Positions 15,916 to 24,650 of a stretch of 64,000 nucleotides of DNA are shown here, in pieces. The notes beneath the pieces are model-generated. The model did no database searches and had not been told where the DNA came from. It saw only the letters and a list, made by a program, of their open reading frames with translations. Positions within the stretch are counted from its first letter, which is position 1. Each line of letters starts with the position of its first letter. The stretch is from assembly GCF_028993615.1 (NCBI RefSeq), contig NZ_CP118632.1:930001-994000 (forward strand). Reading direction: 5' to 3'. Source of the stretch: Herbaspirillum sp. WKF16 (GTDB taxonomy: Bacteria; Pseudomonadota; Gammaproteobacteria; Burkholderiales; Burkholderiaceae_D). A program made the translations under genes and the position numbers.

Positions 15916-16248
15916 GGGGTCTAGCCTCCGTTGGCAAGAGCAAACAAAGAAGCGAACAAAGATGCCGGCGAACCTGACGGTTCGGCGGGGATGCGGATGG
16001 ATCAGGCGGGTACTGCGGATGAGTCAAGTTGCTGAAGAACTTACGTAACTTTCAGTTCACTTGATATTGGTGTCAACGGCGGCCCGAAAGTTCTTGCGCA
16101 TTTCGCGCGCCGGCGTCGCGGACGCGCGACGTTGGCGTTTCTTCAATTGTCGCGGCGGGAAGATTGCCGCCGCAACATGGGCGTGACAAGGGCGTGACAA
16201 GGGCGTGACAAGTGCGCGGCCGGCGCGCGGCGCGCCGGCGGATGAGCA
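15916..16248. other. Intergenic region with an 11-bp tandem repeat
   Basis: A 333-bp gap between two minus-strand genes. It contains the upstream region of the truncated chemoreceptor and the repeat at 16179-16211. No gene or clear promoter was seen. Confidence 0.6.
16179..16211. repeat. Three perfect tandem copies of an 11-bp unit
   Basis: GGGCGTGACAA occurs three times head to tail with no mismatch. It lies 38 bp past the stop codon of the DsrE gene. An 11-bp period matches one helical turn. Confidence 0.9.
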
Positions 16249-16620
16249 TCAGAAGCTGAACACGGTATAACCGTCGGCCGCGATCTGGGCGATGCTGGGC
16301 AGGCCGGAGGTACCGGGCACGCTGTTGTCGGTGATCAGGTCGAAGCCTGCCTGCTCCGCTTCCTCGCGGGCGCCGAAGACGTCGGCGCAGCCGCAGGAGA
16401 CGCCGACGATCTTGTCTTCGACCGCCTTGAACAGCGCATGGATGGGGTGCTTGGCGTCGGCCAGCGCGCCGGGCCAGCGGGTGCCGGTGCCCTGGAAGTA
16501 GATGCCGACTTCGGTGCCCTTCTGCTTGAAGTCGAAGGCTGCGGCCAGGCCGTTGAACATGCGGCCCAGCGCTTCTTCGCCGGCTTTGGGATCGGACAGG
16601 ATGATGATGGCTGCTTTCAT
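16249..16620 (-). CDS. DsrE family sulfur-relay-like protein
   Basis: A 123-residue protein of the DsrE/YchN fold. It opens MKAAIIILSDPKAGEEALGRMFNGLAAA and carries VGIYFQGTG and a cysteine pair in VGVSCGCADVFGA. DsrE-like proteins are small, often oligomeric, and can carry persulfide on a conserved cysteine. AAAGGAG precedes the ATG at 16620, so the longer upstream frame was rejected. No other sulfur genes adjoin it. The partner and role are not clear. Confidence 0.85.
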   Translation of the reverse strand: MKAAIIILSDPKAGEEALGRMFNGLAAAFDFKQKGTEVGIYFQGTGTRWPGALADAKHPIHALFKAVEDKIVGVSCGCADVFGAREEAEQAGFDLITDNSVPGTSGLPSIAQIAADGYTVFSF

Positions 16621-16772
16621 GATGGTTCTCCTTTGGGTGTGCGTTTCGGGTGGTTTGCCGGTGTGCGTATCCGCCGTTCGTTCAGCGGATGGTGCGCATT
16701 CTAGGCAGCCGTGCGGCACAGGGAAATCATGCGTGGCTCAATTGATCATTGCGCGCGGCGTAATGATGCCGC

Positions 16773-17672
16773 TCAGTTCAGGTGGGGATGCGCGCGCAGC
16801 TGTTCGACCAGCAGGTCGATGAACATGCGCACCTTGGACGAGCCGTACTTGCTCTCGCGGTGCAGCACATGCACCGGCCACGGCGACTCTTCATAGTCCG
16901 GCAGGATGGTTTGCAGGCGGCCGTCGTCCAGCTCACGCGGCACCTGGTAGGACAGTAGCCGGCAGATGCCCAGGCCGGCGGCGGCGGCCTCGATCGCGGC
17001 GTCGTTGCTGGTCACCGTCAGGCGCGGCTTCATGCGCACCATGGTGGGATCGTCGGGCGCGCCGAACTTCCATTCGATGCGCGGCGACACGCCGCTGGCG
17101 GCGATCACGGTGTGGCGCAGCAGGTCGGCCGGGTGCTGAGGCGTGCCGTGCTCGGCCAGGTATTGCGGCGAGGCGCACAGGATGCGGCGCACCTGTCCCA
17201 CGCGCAGCGCCTTGAGGCTGGAATCGGGCAGGTGGCCGATGCGCACCGCCACGTCCACGCCTTCGTCCATCATGTTGACCAGGCGGTCGAGGAACAGCGC
17301 CGACACTTCCACCTCGGGATAGTCCTTCAGGAAGCGCACGATGCTGGGCGTGACGAACAGCCGGCCGAACAGCACCGGCGCGGTCACGGTGAGATTGCCG
17401 CGCGGCGCCGAGTTGATGCCGGCCGCGGCTTCGTTGGCCTCGTCGATGCTGGCCAGGATGTTGCGGGTGTCGTCCAGGTAGCGGCGGCCGGCCTCGGTCA
17501 GCCGCACGTTGCGCGTGGTGCGCACCAGGAGCTTCACGCCGAGCTTGTCTTCCAGCGCGGAAACCGCCCGCGTCACCGCCGCCGGCGACAGGTCGAGACG
17601 GCGCGCCGCCGCTGCGAAGCTTTCTTCTTCCCCGACCGCCGTGAAGACGTTCATCAGGTGGATCTGGTCCAT
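16773..17672 (-). CDS. LysR family regulator, divergent from the PPOX/reductase pair
   Basis: A 299-residue regulator with the N-terminal winged helix-turn-helix at about residues 1-60 (FAAAARRLDLSPAAVTRAVSALE) and a two-lobed effector domain. The start at 17672 follows GGGAGGAAC. It belongs to the large CrgA/DmlR-like branch by its ISVFTAVGEEESF-type opening. It is 130 bp from the divergent flavoprotein gene at 17803, which together with the downstream reductase is the natural target. A loose inverted repeat GCGAAAT / ATTTCGC lies in the gap at 17684-17690 and 17730-17736. Confidence 0.9.
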   Translation of the reverse strand: MDQIHLMNVFTAVGEEESFAAAARRLDLSPAAVTRAVSALEDKLGVKLLVRTTRNVRLTEAGRRYLDDTRNILASIDEANEAAAGINSAPRGNLTVTAPVLFGRLFVTPSIVRFLKDYPEVEVSALFLDRLVNMMDEGVDVAVRIGHLPDSSLKALRVGQVRRILCASPQYLAEHGTPQHPADLLRHTVIAASGVSPRIEWKFGAPDDPTMVRMKPRLTVTSNDAAIEAAAAGLGICRLLSYQVPRELDDGRLQTILPDYEESPWPVHVLHRESKYGSSKVRMFIDLLVEQLRAHPHLN

Positions 17673-17802
17673 TGTTCCTCCCCGCGAAATACTGATTTGC
17701 TGACGGCACCTATTCTTGTTGGCCGCATTATTTCGCAAAATCCATCCATCGGCAAACGCAGCCGCCGCCTGTTGAAGGGCGGCAATGGACAAGGAGAACA
17801 GC

Positions 17803-18732
17803 ATGAAGACGCAATACAGCTTCCACCCCGGCGAGCGCGCGGCGCAGGCCAAGGCGGGCGAGACCGCCATCGCCGACCGCAATGCCGCGCTGGTCAGCGA
17901 CACCGTGATCGGCGGCGCGCGTCCCTTCATCGCCAAGCAGTTCATGGTGGCGCTGGGCAGCGTCGACCGCGCCGGTCGCCCCTGGGCGTCGCTGGTGTTC
18001 GGCAAGCCCGGGTTCCTGCAGGCCGGCGACGGCACATCGATCGCCATGCACGTGCCGCAATGGGAACGCGACCCGGAAGATCCCCTGTGGGACAACATTG
18101 CCGGCAACCCCGACCTCGGCATGCTGTTCATCGAACTGGGCTCACGGCGCCGCTACCGCATCAACGGCAGCGTCACCCGCTTCGATGCCGACGGCGTCGA
18201 CGTGGCGATCCGCGAGGCCTATCCCAACTGCCCGAGCTACATCCAGCGCCGCCAGTTGCGCGTGCAGGGCGATCCGGGCCTGCCGCGCCAGGCGGCGCAC
18301 GGCGCCGTCCTGCGCGGCAGCGTGGCGCAGCTGGTGCGCGGCGCCGATACCATCTTCGTCGCCAGCCGCCACGCGCAGAACGGCGCCGATGCCTCGCACC
18401 GCGGCGGCGGCGCGGGCTTCGTGCAGGTGCTCGACGAGAGCACGCTGCGCATCCCGGATTTCAACGGCAACAGCCTGTTCAACACCTTCGGCAACTTCGC
18501 GCTCGATCCGCGCGCCGGCCTGTGCATTCCCGATTTTGCCGGCGGCCGCGTGCTCCAGCTGACCGGCGTCGCCTCGGTGCTGTGGGACCAGGAAGATCCC
18601 GCCAACCAGACCGGCGGCACCGGCCGCTACTGGGAGTTCAAGGTGGAGCGCTGGATCCTGCGCGACACGCAGCAGCCGCTCGAATGGGAATACCTGGACG
18701 CCTCGCCCTTCAATCCACCCGTCTCCCTGTGA
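17803..18732 (+). CDS. Pyridoxamine 5'-phosphate oxidase family flavin-binding protein
   Basis: A 309-residue protein with a split-barrel FMN-binding fold. The core is AKQFMVALGSVDRAGRPWASLVFG, the usual first strands of the PPOX fold, and a later part repeats a related pattern (RGADTIFVASRHAQNGADASHRGG, cited as landmark). AAGGAGAACAGC places the start at 17803 rather than 17785. The next gene encodes a flavin/iron-sulfur reductase 10 bp downstream; in many bacteria these two parts are fused or adjacent. A role in flavin-linked oxidation or detoxification is likely, with no specific substrate. Confidence 0.85.
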   Translation: MKTQYSFHPGERAAQAKAGETAIADRNAALVSDTVIGGARPFIAKQFMVALGSVDRAGRPWASLVFGKPGFLQAGDGTSIAMHVPQWERDPEDPLWDNIAGNPDLGMLFIELGSRRRYRINGSVTRFDADGVDVAIREAYPNCPSYIQRRQLRVQGDPGLPRQAAHGAVLRGSVAQLVRGADTIFVASRHAQNGADASHRGGGAGFVQVLDESTLRIPDFNGNSLFNTFGNFALDPRAGLCIPDFAGGRVLQLTGVASVLWDQEDPANQTGGTGRYWEFKVERWILRDTQQPLEWEYLDASPFNPPVSL

Positions 18733-18742
18733 GGACCGCATC

Positions 18743-19690
18743 ATGCTTCATGTCATCGACCGCATCGTCGAGCACGGCGCCGCCGTGAAGGAATTCCACC
18801 TGCGCCGCGCCGACGACGCGCCGCTCGCGCCATGGCGCGCGGGATCGCACATCGTGCTGCGCTTTGCCGACGCGCAGGGCCGCGACCATGAGCGCCACTA
18901 TTCGCTGGTCGGCGCACCCGGCCAGGCGCAGGCCTATCGCATCGCGGTGCAGCGCGAGGAGGGCGGGCGCGGCGGTTCGCGCAGCCTGCACGACGAGTTC
19001 GCCGCCGGCGGCGAGGTCGAGGTGGACGGGCCGTTCGACAGCTTCCCGCTGGCGCCCGCGGGAGAGGGGGCGCGCACCTTGCTGGTGGGCGGCGGGATCG
19101 GCATCACACCCTTGATTTCCCTGGCCCATGCGGCGCAGGCGCAAGGGCGCGCGTTCACGCTGCACCACCTGGTGCGCAGCGCCGGGCGGCGCGTGCTGCA
19201 AGACGAGCTGGCGCTGTTGCCGGCGGCGGCGCTGGCATGGCACGTCTCGTCCGAGGCCGGGCGTGCCGACCTTGACCGGCTGCTGGGCCCCTATGGCGAG
19301 GGGGACGTCTGCCACGCCTGCGGCCCGGCGCCGCTGCTGCAGGCATTGGCCGAGGCCGCCGCGCGCCAGGGCTGGCCGGCCAAGGCCTTGCATGTGGAGA
19401 GCTTCGGCGCGCGCGCTCGGCAGGGCGACGCGCCGTTGACGGTGGAGCTGACGCTGTCGCAGATGACGGTGGAAGTGGCGCCCGGCACGTCGATCCTGGA
19501 GGCGCTGATCGCGGCGGATGTGTTTGTCTCCTATGAGTGCCGGCGCGGCGAATGCGGCAGCTGCTATGCGCAGGTGCTGGAGGGCGAGCCGCTGCATCGC
19601 GACGTCTGCCTGACGCCATCCATGCGCGCGCAGGGCATGTGCACCTGCGTGTCCTGGGCGGCGCGGGAGCGTCTGGTGCTGGAGCTGTAG
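18743..19690 (+). CDS. PDR/VanB family oxidoreductase (flavin and 2Fe-2S)
   Basis: A 315-residue class IA oxygenase reductase. The order is an FMN-binding barrel (HYSLVGAP), an NAD-binding domain (LLVGGGIGITPLISLA) and a C-terminal plant-type ferredoxin. The cluster cysteines are in YECRRGECGSCYAQVLEG, with the fourth in MCTCVSWA. Phthalate dioxygenase reductase and vanillate demethylase reductase (VanB) share this order. It would pass electrons from NADH to a partner oxygenase or to the FMN protein encoded just upstream. No Rieske oxygenase is next to it. Confidence 0.9.
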   Translation: MLHVIDRIVEHGAAVKEFHLRRADDAPLAPWRAGSHIVLRFADAQGRDHERHYSLVGAPGQAQAYRIAVQREEGGRGGSRSLHDEFAAGGEVEVDGPFDSFPLAPAGEGARTLLVGGGIGITPLISLAHAAQAQGRAFTLHHLVRSAGRRVLQDELALLPAAALAWHVSSEAGRADLDRLLGPYGEGDVCHACGPAPLLQALAEAAARQGWPAKALHVESFGARARQGDAPLTVELTLSQMTVEVAPGTSILEALIAADVFVSYECRRGECGSCYAQVLEGEPLHRDVCLTPSMRAQGMCTCVSWAARERLVLEL

Positions 19691-19697
19691 GCGCGCT

Positions 19698-21350
19698 TCA
19701 GTGCAGCGGCCAGGCGCGCAGCAGGATGCCCTGCTGCGCCGCCGCGCTGGCCGTTCCCAGCGTGCCGTAGACGCGCCCGCCCTCGGCCTCGCCGCGCGCG
19801 GCGAGGAAGGCGTCGGCGCTGGCGCCGGGCGCGTGCCGCAGCATCAGCATGCCTTGCAGCGCCAGCACCAGTTGCTGCGCGAAACGCCGCGCCAGCGCTT
19901 CGCGCTGTTCGGGCGGCGCCGCCAGCATCTGCTTGAGCGCAACCACCCGCGACGCCAGCAGCGCATGGTTCGCCGCGGCCTGTTCCAGTTGCGCCAGCAG
20001 CAGGGCGAAACCCTGCGCCTCGCGCTCGATGGCGCGCAGCACATCCAGGCACATCACATTGCCCGAACCTTCCCAGATCGAATTGACCGGCGCCTCGCGG
20101 TACAGGCGCGCCATCGGCCCGGTCTCGACATAGCCGTTGCCGCCCCAGACTTCCATGCACTCGCCGGTGAATTCCAGCGCGCGCTTGCAGACCCAGAACT
20201 TGGCCGCAGGCGTGACGATGCGCTTCCACGCGCGCTGCAAGGGATCGTCCGGCGCATCGAAGGCATGCGCCAGGCGCAGCATCAGCATGGTGGCGGCTTC
20301 GCTCTCCAGCGCCAGGTCGGCCAGCACATTGCGCATCAGCGGCTGCTCGGCGAGATGGCGGCCGAAGGCGCTGCGCCGGCGCGCATGGTGGATGGCCTGC
20401 GCCAGCGCCTGGCGCATCAGCGCGGCGCTGCCGATCACGCAGTCCAGGCGGGTGTGGTTGGCCATCTCGATGATGGTGGGAATGCCGCGCCCCTCGTCAC
20501 CGACCATGATGCCCATGGCCTCGTCGAACTCGACCTCGCTGCTGGCGTTGGAGCGATTGCCCAGCTTGTCCTTGAGCCGTTGGATCAGGATCGGGTTGCG
20601 CGCGCCGTCGGGCAGCCAGCGCGGCACGAAGAAGCAGGACAGGCCGTTCTCGGTGCGCGCCAGCATCATGTGGGCATCGCACATCGGCGCCGAGAAGAAC
20701 CACTTGTGGCCCGATAGCAGGTAGGGCGCGCCGCGCCCCTGGGCCTGCGGATCCATGGGCATGGCGATGGAGGCGTTGCTGCGCACGTCGGAGCCGCCCT
20801 GTTTCTCGGTCATGCCCATGCCGATCAGGATCGAGCGCTTTTGCTGCATCGGCAGGTCGCGGCCGTCGTGCTCGCGCGCGAACAGGCGCGTCTGCAGCTG
20901 CGCGAACAGCGCCGCTTCCTGCCGCAGCACGGGGATGGCGGCGAAGGTCATGGTGGTCGGGCACAGCGAGCCGGCCTCGATCTGGCCGTGCATGAAGTAG
21001 CCGGCCGCGCGCGCGGCGTGCGCGCCGTCGCCGGGCTGCATCCAGGGCAGGGCGTGCAGCCCGGCGCGCCGCAGCAGCTCCAGCAGCGCGTGCCAGGAGG
21101 GATGGAAGTCGACTACGTCGATGCGGTGGCCGGTGCGGTCGTGGGTGCGCAGTTCAGGCGTATGGCGGTTGGCCAGCGCGGCCAGCTCGATCACCTCCGC
21201 GCTGCCCAGCTCGGCGCCCTGGCTGGCCAGCGAGCAGGCGTGCCAGCCGGCGCCTTCGCGCTGCACGCCTTCGGTCAGGGCCGCGTCGGTGGAAAATAGG
21301 TTGTAGTCCTTCAGGTCGCCGACCTGGTTCTGGATCTCGTGGGTATGCAT
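19698..21350 (-). CDS. aidB: AidB-like acyl-CoA dehydrogenase family protein
   Basis: A 550-residue flavoprotein, close to the 541 residues of E. coli AidB. The AidB-type signature is GMGMTEKQGGSDVRSN, followed by LSGHKWFFSAPMCDA and, later, ECMEVWGGNGYVETGPM and REAPVNSIWEGSGNV, which line the FAD site. AidB binds DNA and is part of the adaptive response to alkylation in E. coli. The C-terminal 100 residues, Ala-rich here, form the DNA-binding part in that protein. The gene is convergent with the reductase, 7 bp from its stop. An acyl-CoA role (isovaleryl-CoA type) is less likely but possible. Confidence 0.88.
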   Translation of the reverse strand: MHTHEIQNQVGDLKDYNLFSTDAALTEGVQREGAGWHACSLASQGAELGSAEVIELAALANRHTPELRTHDRTGHRIDVVDFHPSWHALLELLRRAGLHALPWMQPGDGAHAARAAGYFMHGQIEAGSLCPTTMTFAAIPVLRQEAALFAQLQTRLFAREHDGRDLPMQQKRSILIGMGMTEKQGGSDVRSNASIAMPMDPQAQGRGAPYLLSGHKWFFSAPMCDAHMMLARTENGLSCFFVPRWLPDGARNPILIQRLKDKLGNRSNASSEVEFDEAMGIMVGDEGRGIPTIIEMANHTRLDCVIGSAALMRQALAQAIHHARRRSAFGRHLAEQPLMRNVLADLALESEAATMLMLRLAHAFDAPDDPLQRAWKRIVTPAAKFWVCKRALEFTGECMEVWGGNGYVETGPMARLYREAPVNSIWEGSGNVMCLDVLRAIEREAQGFALLLAQLEQAAANHALLASRVVALKQMLAAPPEQREALARRFAQQLVLALQGMLMLRHAPGASADAFLAARGEAEGGRVYGTLGTASAAAQQGILLRAWPLH

Positions 21351-21568
21351 GCTGTCTCCGTGGACGGGTGCGGGGCAAGCGCGTTTCTTGTTGTGATCGG
21401 GGGCGCTTGACGCCAGTGTATGCCATCGCCGGCTTTAAACGAATTGGCTATATCTATATAAGCATCTTGTTAGGTTGGGCCGGGAGCACATGATAAAGAG
21501 TCATATTAAAATGAGCCTTTCGACCAAAGAACGATCACAGCACGATCGCGCAAGGAAAGCCAAGACAG

Positions 21569-22471
21569 ATGTCCTATCCGACCATCGAATCGACCATCGG
21601 CAATACCCCGCTGATCCAGCTGCCGCGCATTGGCGGCGACGAGGCCAAGCGCCGCAACAACATCATCCTGGGCAAGCTGGAGGGCAATAATCCGGCCGGT
21701 TCCGTGAAGGACCGCGCGGCCTACTCCATGATCACCCGCGCCGAGGCGCGCGGCCAGATCAAGCCGGGCGACACCCTGATCGAAGCCACCAGCGGCAACA
21801 CCGGCATCGCGCTGGCGATGGTGGCCGCCATGCGCGGCTACAAGATGGTGCTGCTGATGCCGGAGAACCTCTCCGAAGAGCGTCGCCAGAGCATGGCGGC
21901 CTATGGCGCGAAGATCATCCTCACGCCCAAGAGCGGCGGCATGGAATACGCGCGCGACCTGGCCGACCAGATGCAGAAGAACGGCGAGGGCCTGATCCTC
22001 GACCAGTTCGCCAACGCCGACAATCCGCTGGCCCACTACGAGACCACCGGCCCCGAGATCTGGCGCGACACCAAGGGCGCCATCACCCACTTCGTCAGCG
22101 CCATGGGCACCACCGGCACCATCATGGGCGTGTCGCAGTACCTCAAGGAACAGAACCCCGGCGTGCAGATCGTCGGCGCGCAGCCGGAGGAAGGCTCTTC
22201 CATTCCCGGCATCCGCAAGTGGCCGGAAGCCTACCTGCCCAAGATCTTCGACAAGTCGCGCGTGGACCAGACCGAGTCGGTCAGCCAGGCCGAGGCCGAG
22301 AACATGGCGCGCAAGCTGGCCGTGACCGAAGGCCTGTTCTGCGGCATTTCCGCCGCCGGCGCGTGCGAGGTGGCGGTGCGCCTGTCGCACCAGCTGGAGA
22401 ACGCCACCATCGTGTTCGTGGTGTGCGATCGCGGCGACCGTTACCTGTCGACCGGCGTGTTCCCGGCCTGA
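21569..22471 (+). CDS. cysM: Cysteine synthase B (O-acetylserine sulfhydrylase)
   Basis: A 300-residue PLP enzyme that makes cysteine from O-acetylserine and sulfide or thiosulfate. The PLP lysine is K47 in NNPAGSVKDRAA, the substrate loop is TSGNTG (74-79), and the phosphate-binding Gly-rich loop is MGTTGTIMG. The IRKWPEAYLPKIFD stretch is characteristic of CysM rather than CysK. It is a single-gene unit ending before a strong terminator. The length and all active-site motifs are normal. Confidence 0.95.
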   Translation: MSYPTIESTIGNTPLIQLPRIGGDEAKRRNNIILGKLEGNNPAGSVKDRAAYSMITRAEARGQIKPGDTLIEATSGNTGIALAMVAAMRGYKMVLLMPENLSEERRQSMAAYGAKIILTPKSGGMEYARDLADQMQKNGEGLILDQFANADNPLAHYETTGPEIWRDTKGAITHFVSAMGTTGTIMGVSQYLKEQNPGVQIVGAQPEEGSSIPGIRKWPEAYLPKIFDKSRVDQTESVSQAEAENMARKLAVTEGLFCGISAAGACEVAVRLSHQLENATIVFVVCDRGDRYLSTGVFPA

Positions 22472-22554
22472 GGTCGGGATCAAAGGAAAACGCCGCGCCG
22501 GGCAGGATGCCGGGCGCGGCGCTCAGTGAAGACGGATACAGCAAATGCACAAAT

Positions 22555-22582
22555 GAAAAACGGAGCCGAGGCTCCGTTTTTC
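22555..22582. terminator. Bidirectional terminator between cysM and the convergent gene
   Basis: GAAAAACGGAGCC-GA-GGCTCCGTTTTTC: a 13-bp self-complementary hairpin with A and T tracts on both sides, able to stop transcription from either direction. Confidence 0.92.
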
Positions 22583-22600
22583 ATGTCTGCTCCGGCGCGC

Positions 22601-22948
22601 TTATTCGGCGCTGCCGGATGTCGGCGAAGGTGCGGAGCCGGCTGGCTTCGGCTTGAACTGCTTGTCGCTGATGCGGAATTTCTCGCGGCGGTCGCCCATC
22701 AGTTCGCGCAGTTCGCGGATCGACAGTTCACTCACCTCATGCATGCGGATCAGCAGCGAAGCGCCCACCGGCAGGCGGCGGTGACGGATCTTGCTGATCA
22801 CCGGCGGCGCCACTTCCAGCGCGCGCGACAGGGCGGCGTCATTCTTCAGGTGCAACTTCTCGATCAGCGCATCCAGCAGGTGGTTGGGATCGTAGTTGAC
22901 GTGGTCGGAAATCGAATTCGATTCAGCAATATCGGTGGTTGTAGTCAT
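22601..22948 (-). CDS. Small helix-turn-helix DNA-binding protein
   Basis: A 115-residue protein with a Cro/CI-type helix-turn-helix at about residues 30-85: LHLKNDAALSRALEVAPPVISKIRHRRLP is the helix pair, followed by IRMHEVSELSIRELRELMGD. A Thr-rich start and a Pro/Ser-rich tail flank the domain. It is downstream of a 355-bp AT-rich gap holding three copies of an ACTARYYCTAT motif and perfect palindromes, which suggests autoregulation. The regulated genes are unknown. A chromosomal regulator is likelier than a prophage repressor because no phage genes adjoin it. Confidence 0.75.
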   Translation of the reverse strand: MTTTTDIAESNSISDHVNYDPNHLLDALIEKLHLKNDAALSRALEVAPPVISKIRHRRLPVGASLLIRMHEVSELSIRELRELMGDRREKFRISDKQFKPKPAGSAPSPTSGSAE

Positions 22949-23303
22949 GATCGGGACGTTCCATTATGCAGATGTTTGTGAAGGCTGAGCGCCTAAGCAT
23001 TAATTGTTGGTAAAACTGCAAAACGCGACTAACTCTATCTGAGACCAAGGCGGCGACCCCGTTGAGGCCGGTGTCCTTTTTTCTGCAAGATAGCGACTAG
23101 CCCTATCAAAGAACGACTTCAAAAAGCGGTATCGAGTTCTCTGACCGGGTGCACTTGGATTTCTATGCGCATAGAACTAATTCTATGTCTATATAGAAAT
23201 AATTGCACATTTTTCATGGGGTCAGAAAATTCTATTCCACAATAGTTGCAGAAACTCATTTTCGAATTTGTAACAGATATTAACAGGATTTTTTCGAAAT
23301 TTG
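22949..23303. promoter_or_regulatory. AT-rich leader with three ACTARYYCTAT boxes and palindromes
   Basis: This is the upstream region of the helix-turn-helix gene. ACTAACTCTAT at 23028-23038, ACTAGCCCTAT at 23096-23106 and ACTAATTCTAT at 23176-23186 fit one consensus. The perfect palindromes TTCTATGCGCATAGAA (23161-23176) and TCTATATAGA (23188-23197) are next to the third box. GATAG-N9-CTATC surrounds the second (23089-23107). The stretch is much richer in A and T than the genes on either side. No gene of convincing form was seen in it. Confidence 0.6.
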
Positions 23304-23882
23304 TCACGCTTGTCTATCTGACACGACAAATGGCAGGGCATTCCAGCCTGTTAGGCCCAGTTTCCGCAAGGTAGCCATGTTTTTCTCGAAAATTGCGCTC
23401 GCTTGGGGGTAGGCGGCGACCGCCCGGTCGATGCTGCTTTCTCGCAACAGATGGAGGATGGGGAAAGGCGAGCGATTGCTGTAATTCTCGATATCGTCGG
23501 GCTCGGTGTCGGCGAACTGGTAGGCCGGATGGAAGCTCGCGATCTGCAACTCGCCTTGCAGGCCCATGCGTGCCAGGATGCGATCGGCCCAGTCCAGGAA
23601 ATCGTTGTATTCGAGAAAATCGTCCAATGCGAGCGGTACGATCAGCAGCGTGGTGTCGATGTCCTCGGGCGCGCTGGCCGACAGCAGCGCCAGTTCTTGT
23701 TCCAGATCCTGGGCCAGCGCGTCCCATTCCAGGCCGCGGCTGACCTTGTAGCGGATCTGTTTCTTCACGTGAACGGACTTGGCGAAGGGACACAGGTTCA
23801 GGCCGATCACGGCCTGTTCCAGCCAGGCCTGGGTGAGGGCGACGACCTCGTCGTCGCTGCGAGGGAGGGGTGCAGTGCTCAT
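23304..23882 (-). CDS. DUF1415 family protein
   Basis: A 192-residue cytoplasmic protein of a family of unknown function common in Proteobacteria. Landmarks are the conserved opening (VIGLNLCPFAKSV), LDDFLEYNDFLDWAD, IASFHPAYQFADT and the RSPFPILHLLRE motif. The ATG at 23882 was chosen because the family alignment starts here; the longer upstream frame overlaps the divergent yaeQ leader. The Cys-Pro-Phe-Ala-Lys sequence is invariant in the family. No pathway link is visible; the neighbour yaeQ is also a conserved orphan. Confidence 0.9.
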   Translation of the reverse strand: MSTAPLPRSDDEVVALTQAWLEQAVIGLNLCPFAKSVHVKKQIRYKVSRGLEWDALAQDLEQELALLSASAPEDIDTTLLIVPLALDDFLEYNDFLDWADRILARMGLQGELQIASFHPAYQFADTEPDDIENYSNRSPFPILHLLRESSIDRAVAAYPQASAIFEKNMATLRKLGLTGWNALPFVVSDRQA

Positions 23883-24002
23883 GCGCCATTGTCGCATGGC
23901 AGCCATGGCGGGCGCGACGGCGCGGCGCAGATCGGCTATGCTTGCCAACCTTCGGCGGCATGCCTGCCGCACGCTCATCCAAAGAATCACTCGACTATCG
24001 CC

Positions 24003-24545
24003 ATGGCGCTCAAATCCACCATCTTCAAAGCCGAACTGCAGATCTCCGACATGGATCGGCACTACTACGAAAACCATGCGCTGACCATCGCCCGCCATCC
24101 GTCCGAGACCGATGAGCGGATGATGATCCGCGTGCTGGCCTTCGCCCTCAACGCCAGCGAAGCGCTGGCCTTCGGCAAGGGCCTGTCGGACGTGGACGAG
24201 CCCGACCTGTGGCAGAAGGACCTGACCGGCGCGGTGGATCTCTGGATCGAAGTCGGCCAGCCCGACGACCGCGCCATCCTCAAGGCCTGCGGCCGCTCCG
24301 AGCGGGTGCTGGTGTACAGCTACAGCAGCGTGTCCAACATCTGGTGGAACCAGACCGGCAGCCGCGTCGAGCGCGCCAAGAACCTCAAGGTCATCAATAT
24401 CCCGGCCGAAGCCAGCCAGGCCCTGGCCGCGCTGGCCCAGCGCAGCATGCAGCTGCAGTGCACGATCCAGGACGGGCAGGTGTGGCTGGGCGCCAATGAA
24501 AACATGGTGCTGGTCGAGCCGCAGACGATCAAGGATTTCGCCTGA
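24003..24545 (+). CDS. yaeQ: YaeQ family protein
   Basis: A 180-residue protein matching YaeQ along its length. Landmarks are MALKSTIFKAELQISDMDRHYY, HPSETDERMMIRVLAFAL, DLWIEVGQPDDR and SNIWWNQTGS. YaeQ adopts a PD-(D/E)xK nuclease-like fold, and an early report tied its E. coli gene to suppression of RfaH loss; its true activity is unsettled. The glutamates in SETDE and WIEVGQ fit the nuclease-like core. It is divergent from the DUF1415 gene, 120 bp away. Confidence 0.92.
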   Translation: MALKSTIFKAELQISDMDRHYYENHALTIARHPSETDERMMIRVLAFALNASEALAFGKGLSDVDEPDLWQKDLTGAVDLWIEVGQPDDRAILKACGRSERVLVYSYSSVSNIWWNQTGSRVERAKNLKVINIPAEASQALAALAQRSMQLQCTIQDGQVWLGANENMVLVEPQTIKDFA

Positions 24546-24564
24546 GCGGTGTGATGGAGTTCAG

Positions 24565-24602
24565 TTGAACGACGCTGGGTTCCTGCTTGCGCAGGAACGA
24601 CA
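24565..24602 (+). repeat. REP-like palindromic unit, first of an inverted pair
   Basis: The unit reads TTGAACGACGCTGGGTT, then TCCTG-CTTGCG-CAGGA and ACGACA. The same head and hairpin occur in two other intergenic gaps of this window. Confidence 0.75.
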
Positions 24603-24650
24603 GTGGGGAGACGGGCAATACCTTCACGGGTTCAAGCTGTCCAATTACCT

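Noticed and set aside
23119..23307. A 62-codon minus-strand frame in the AT-rich leader of the helix-turn-helix gene
   Set aside because: It overlaps the repeated operator-like boxes and lacks a convincing ribosome site.
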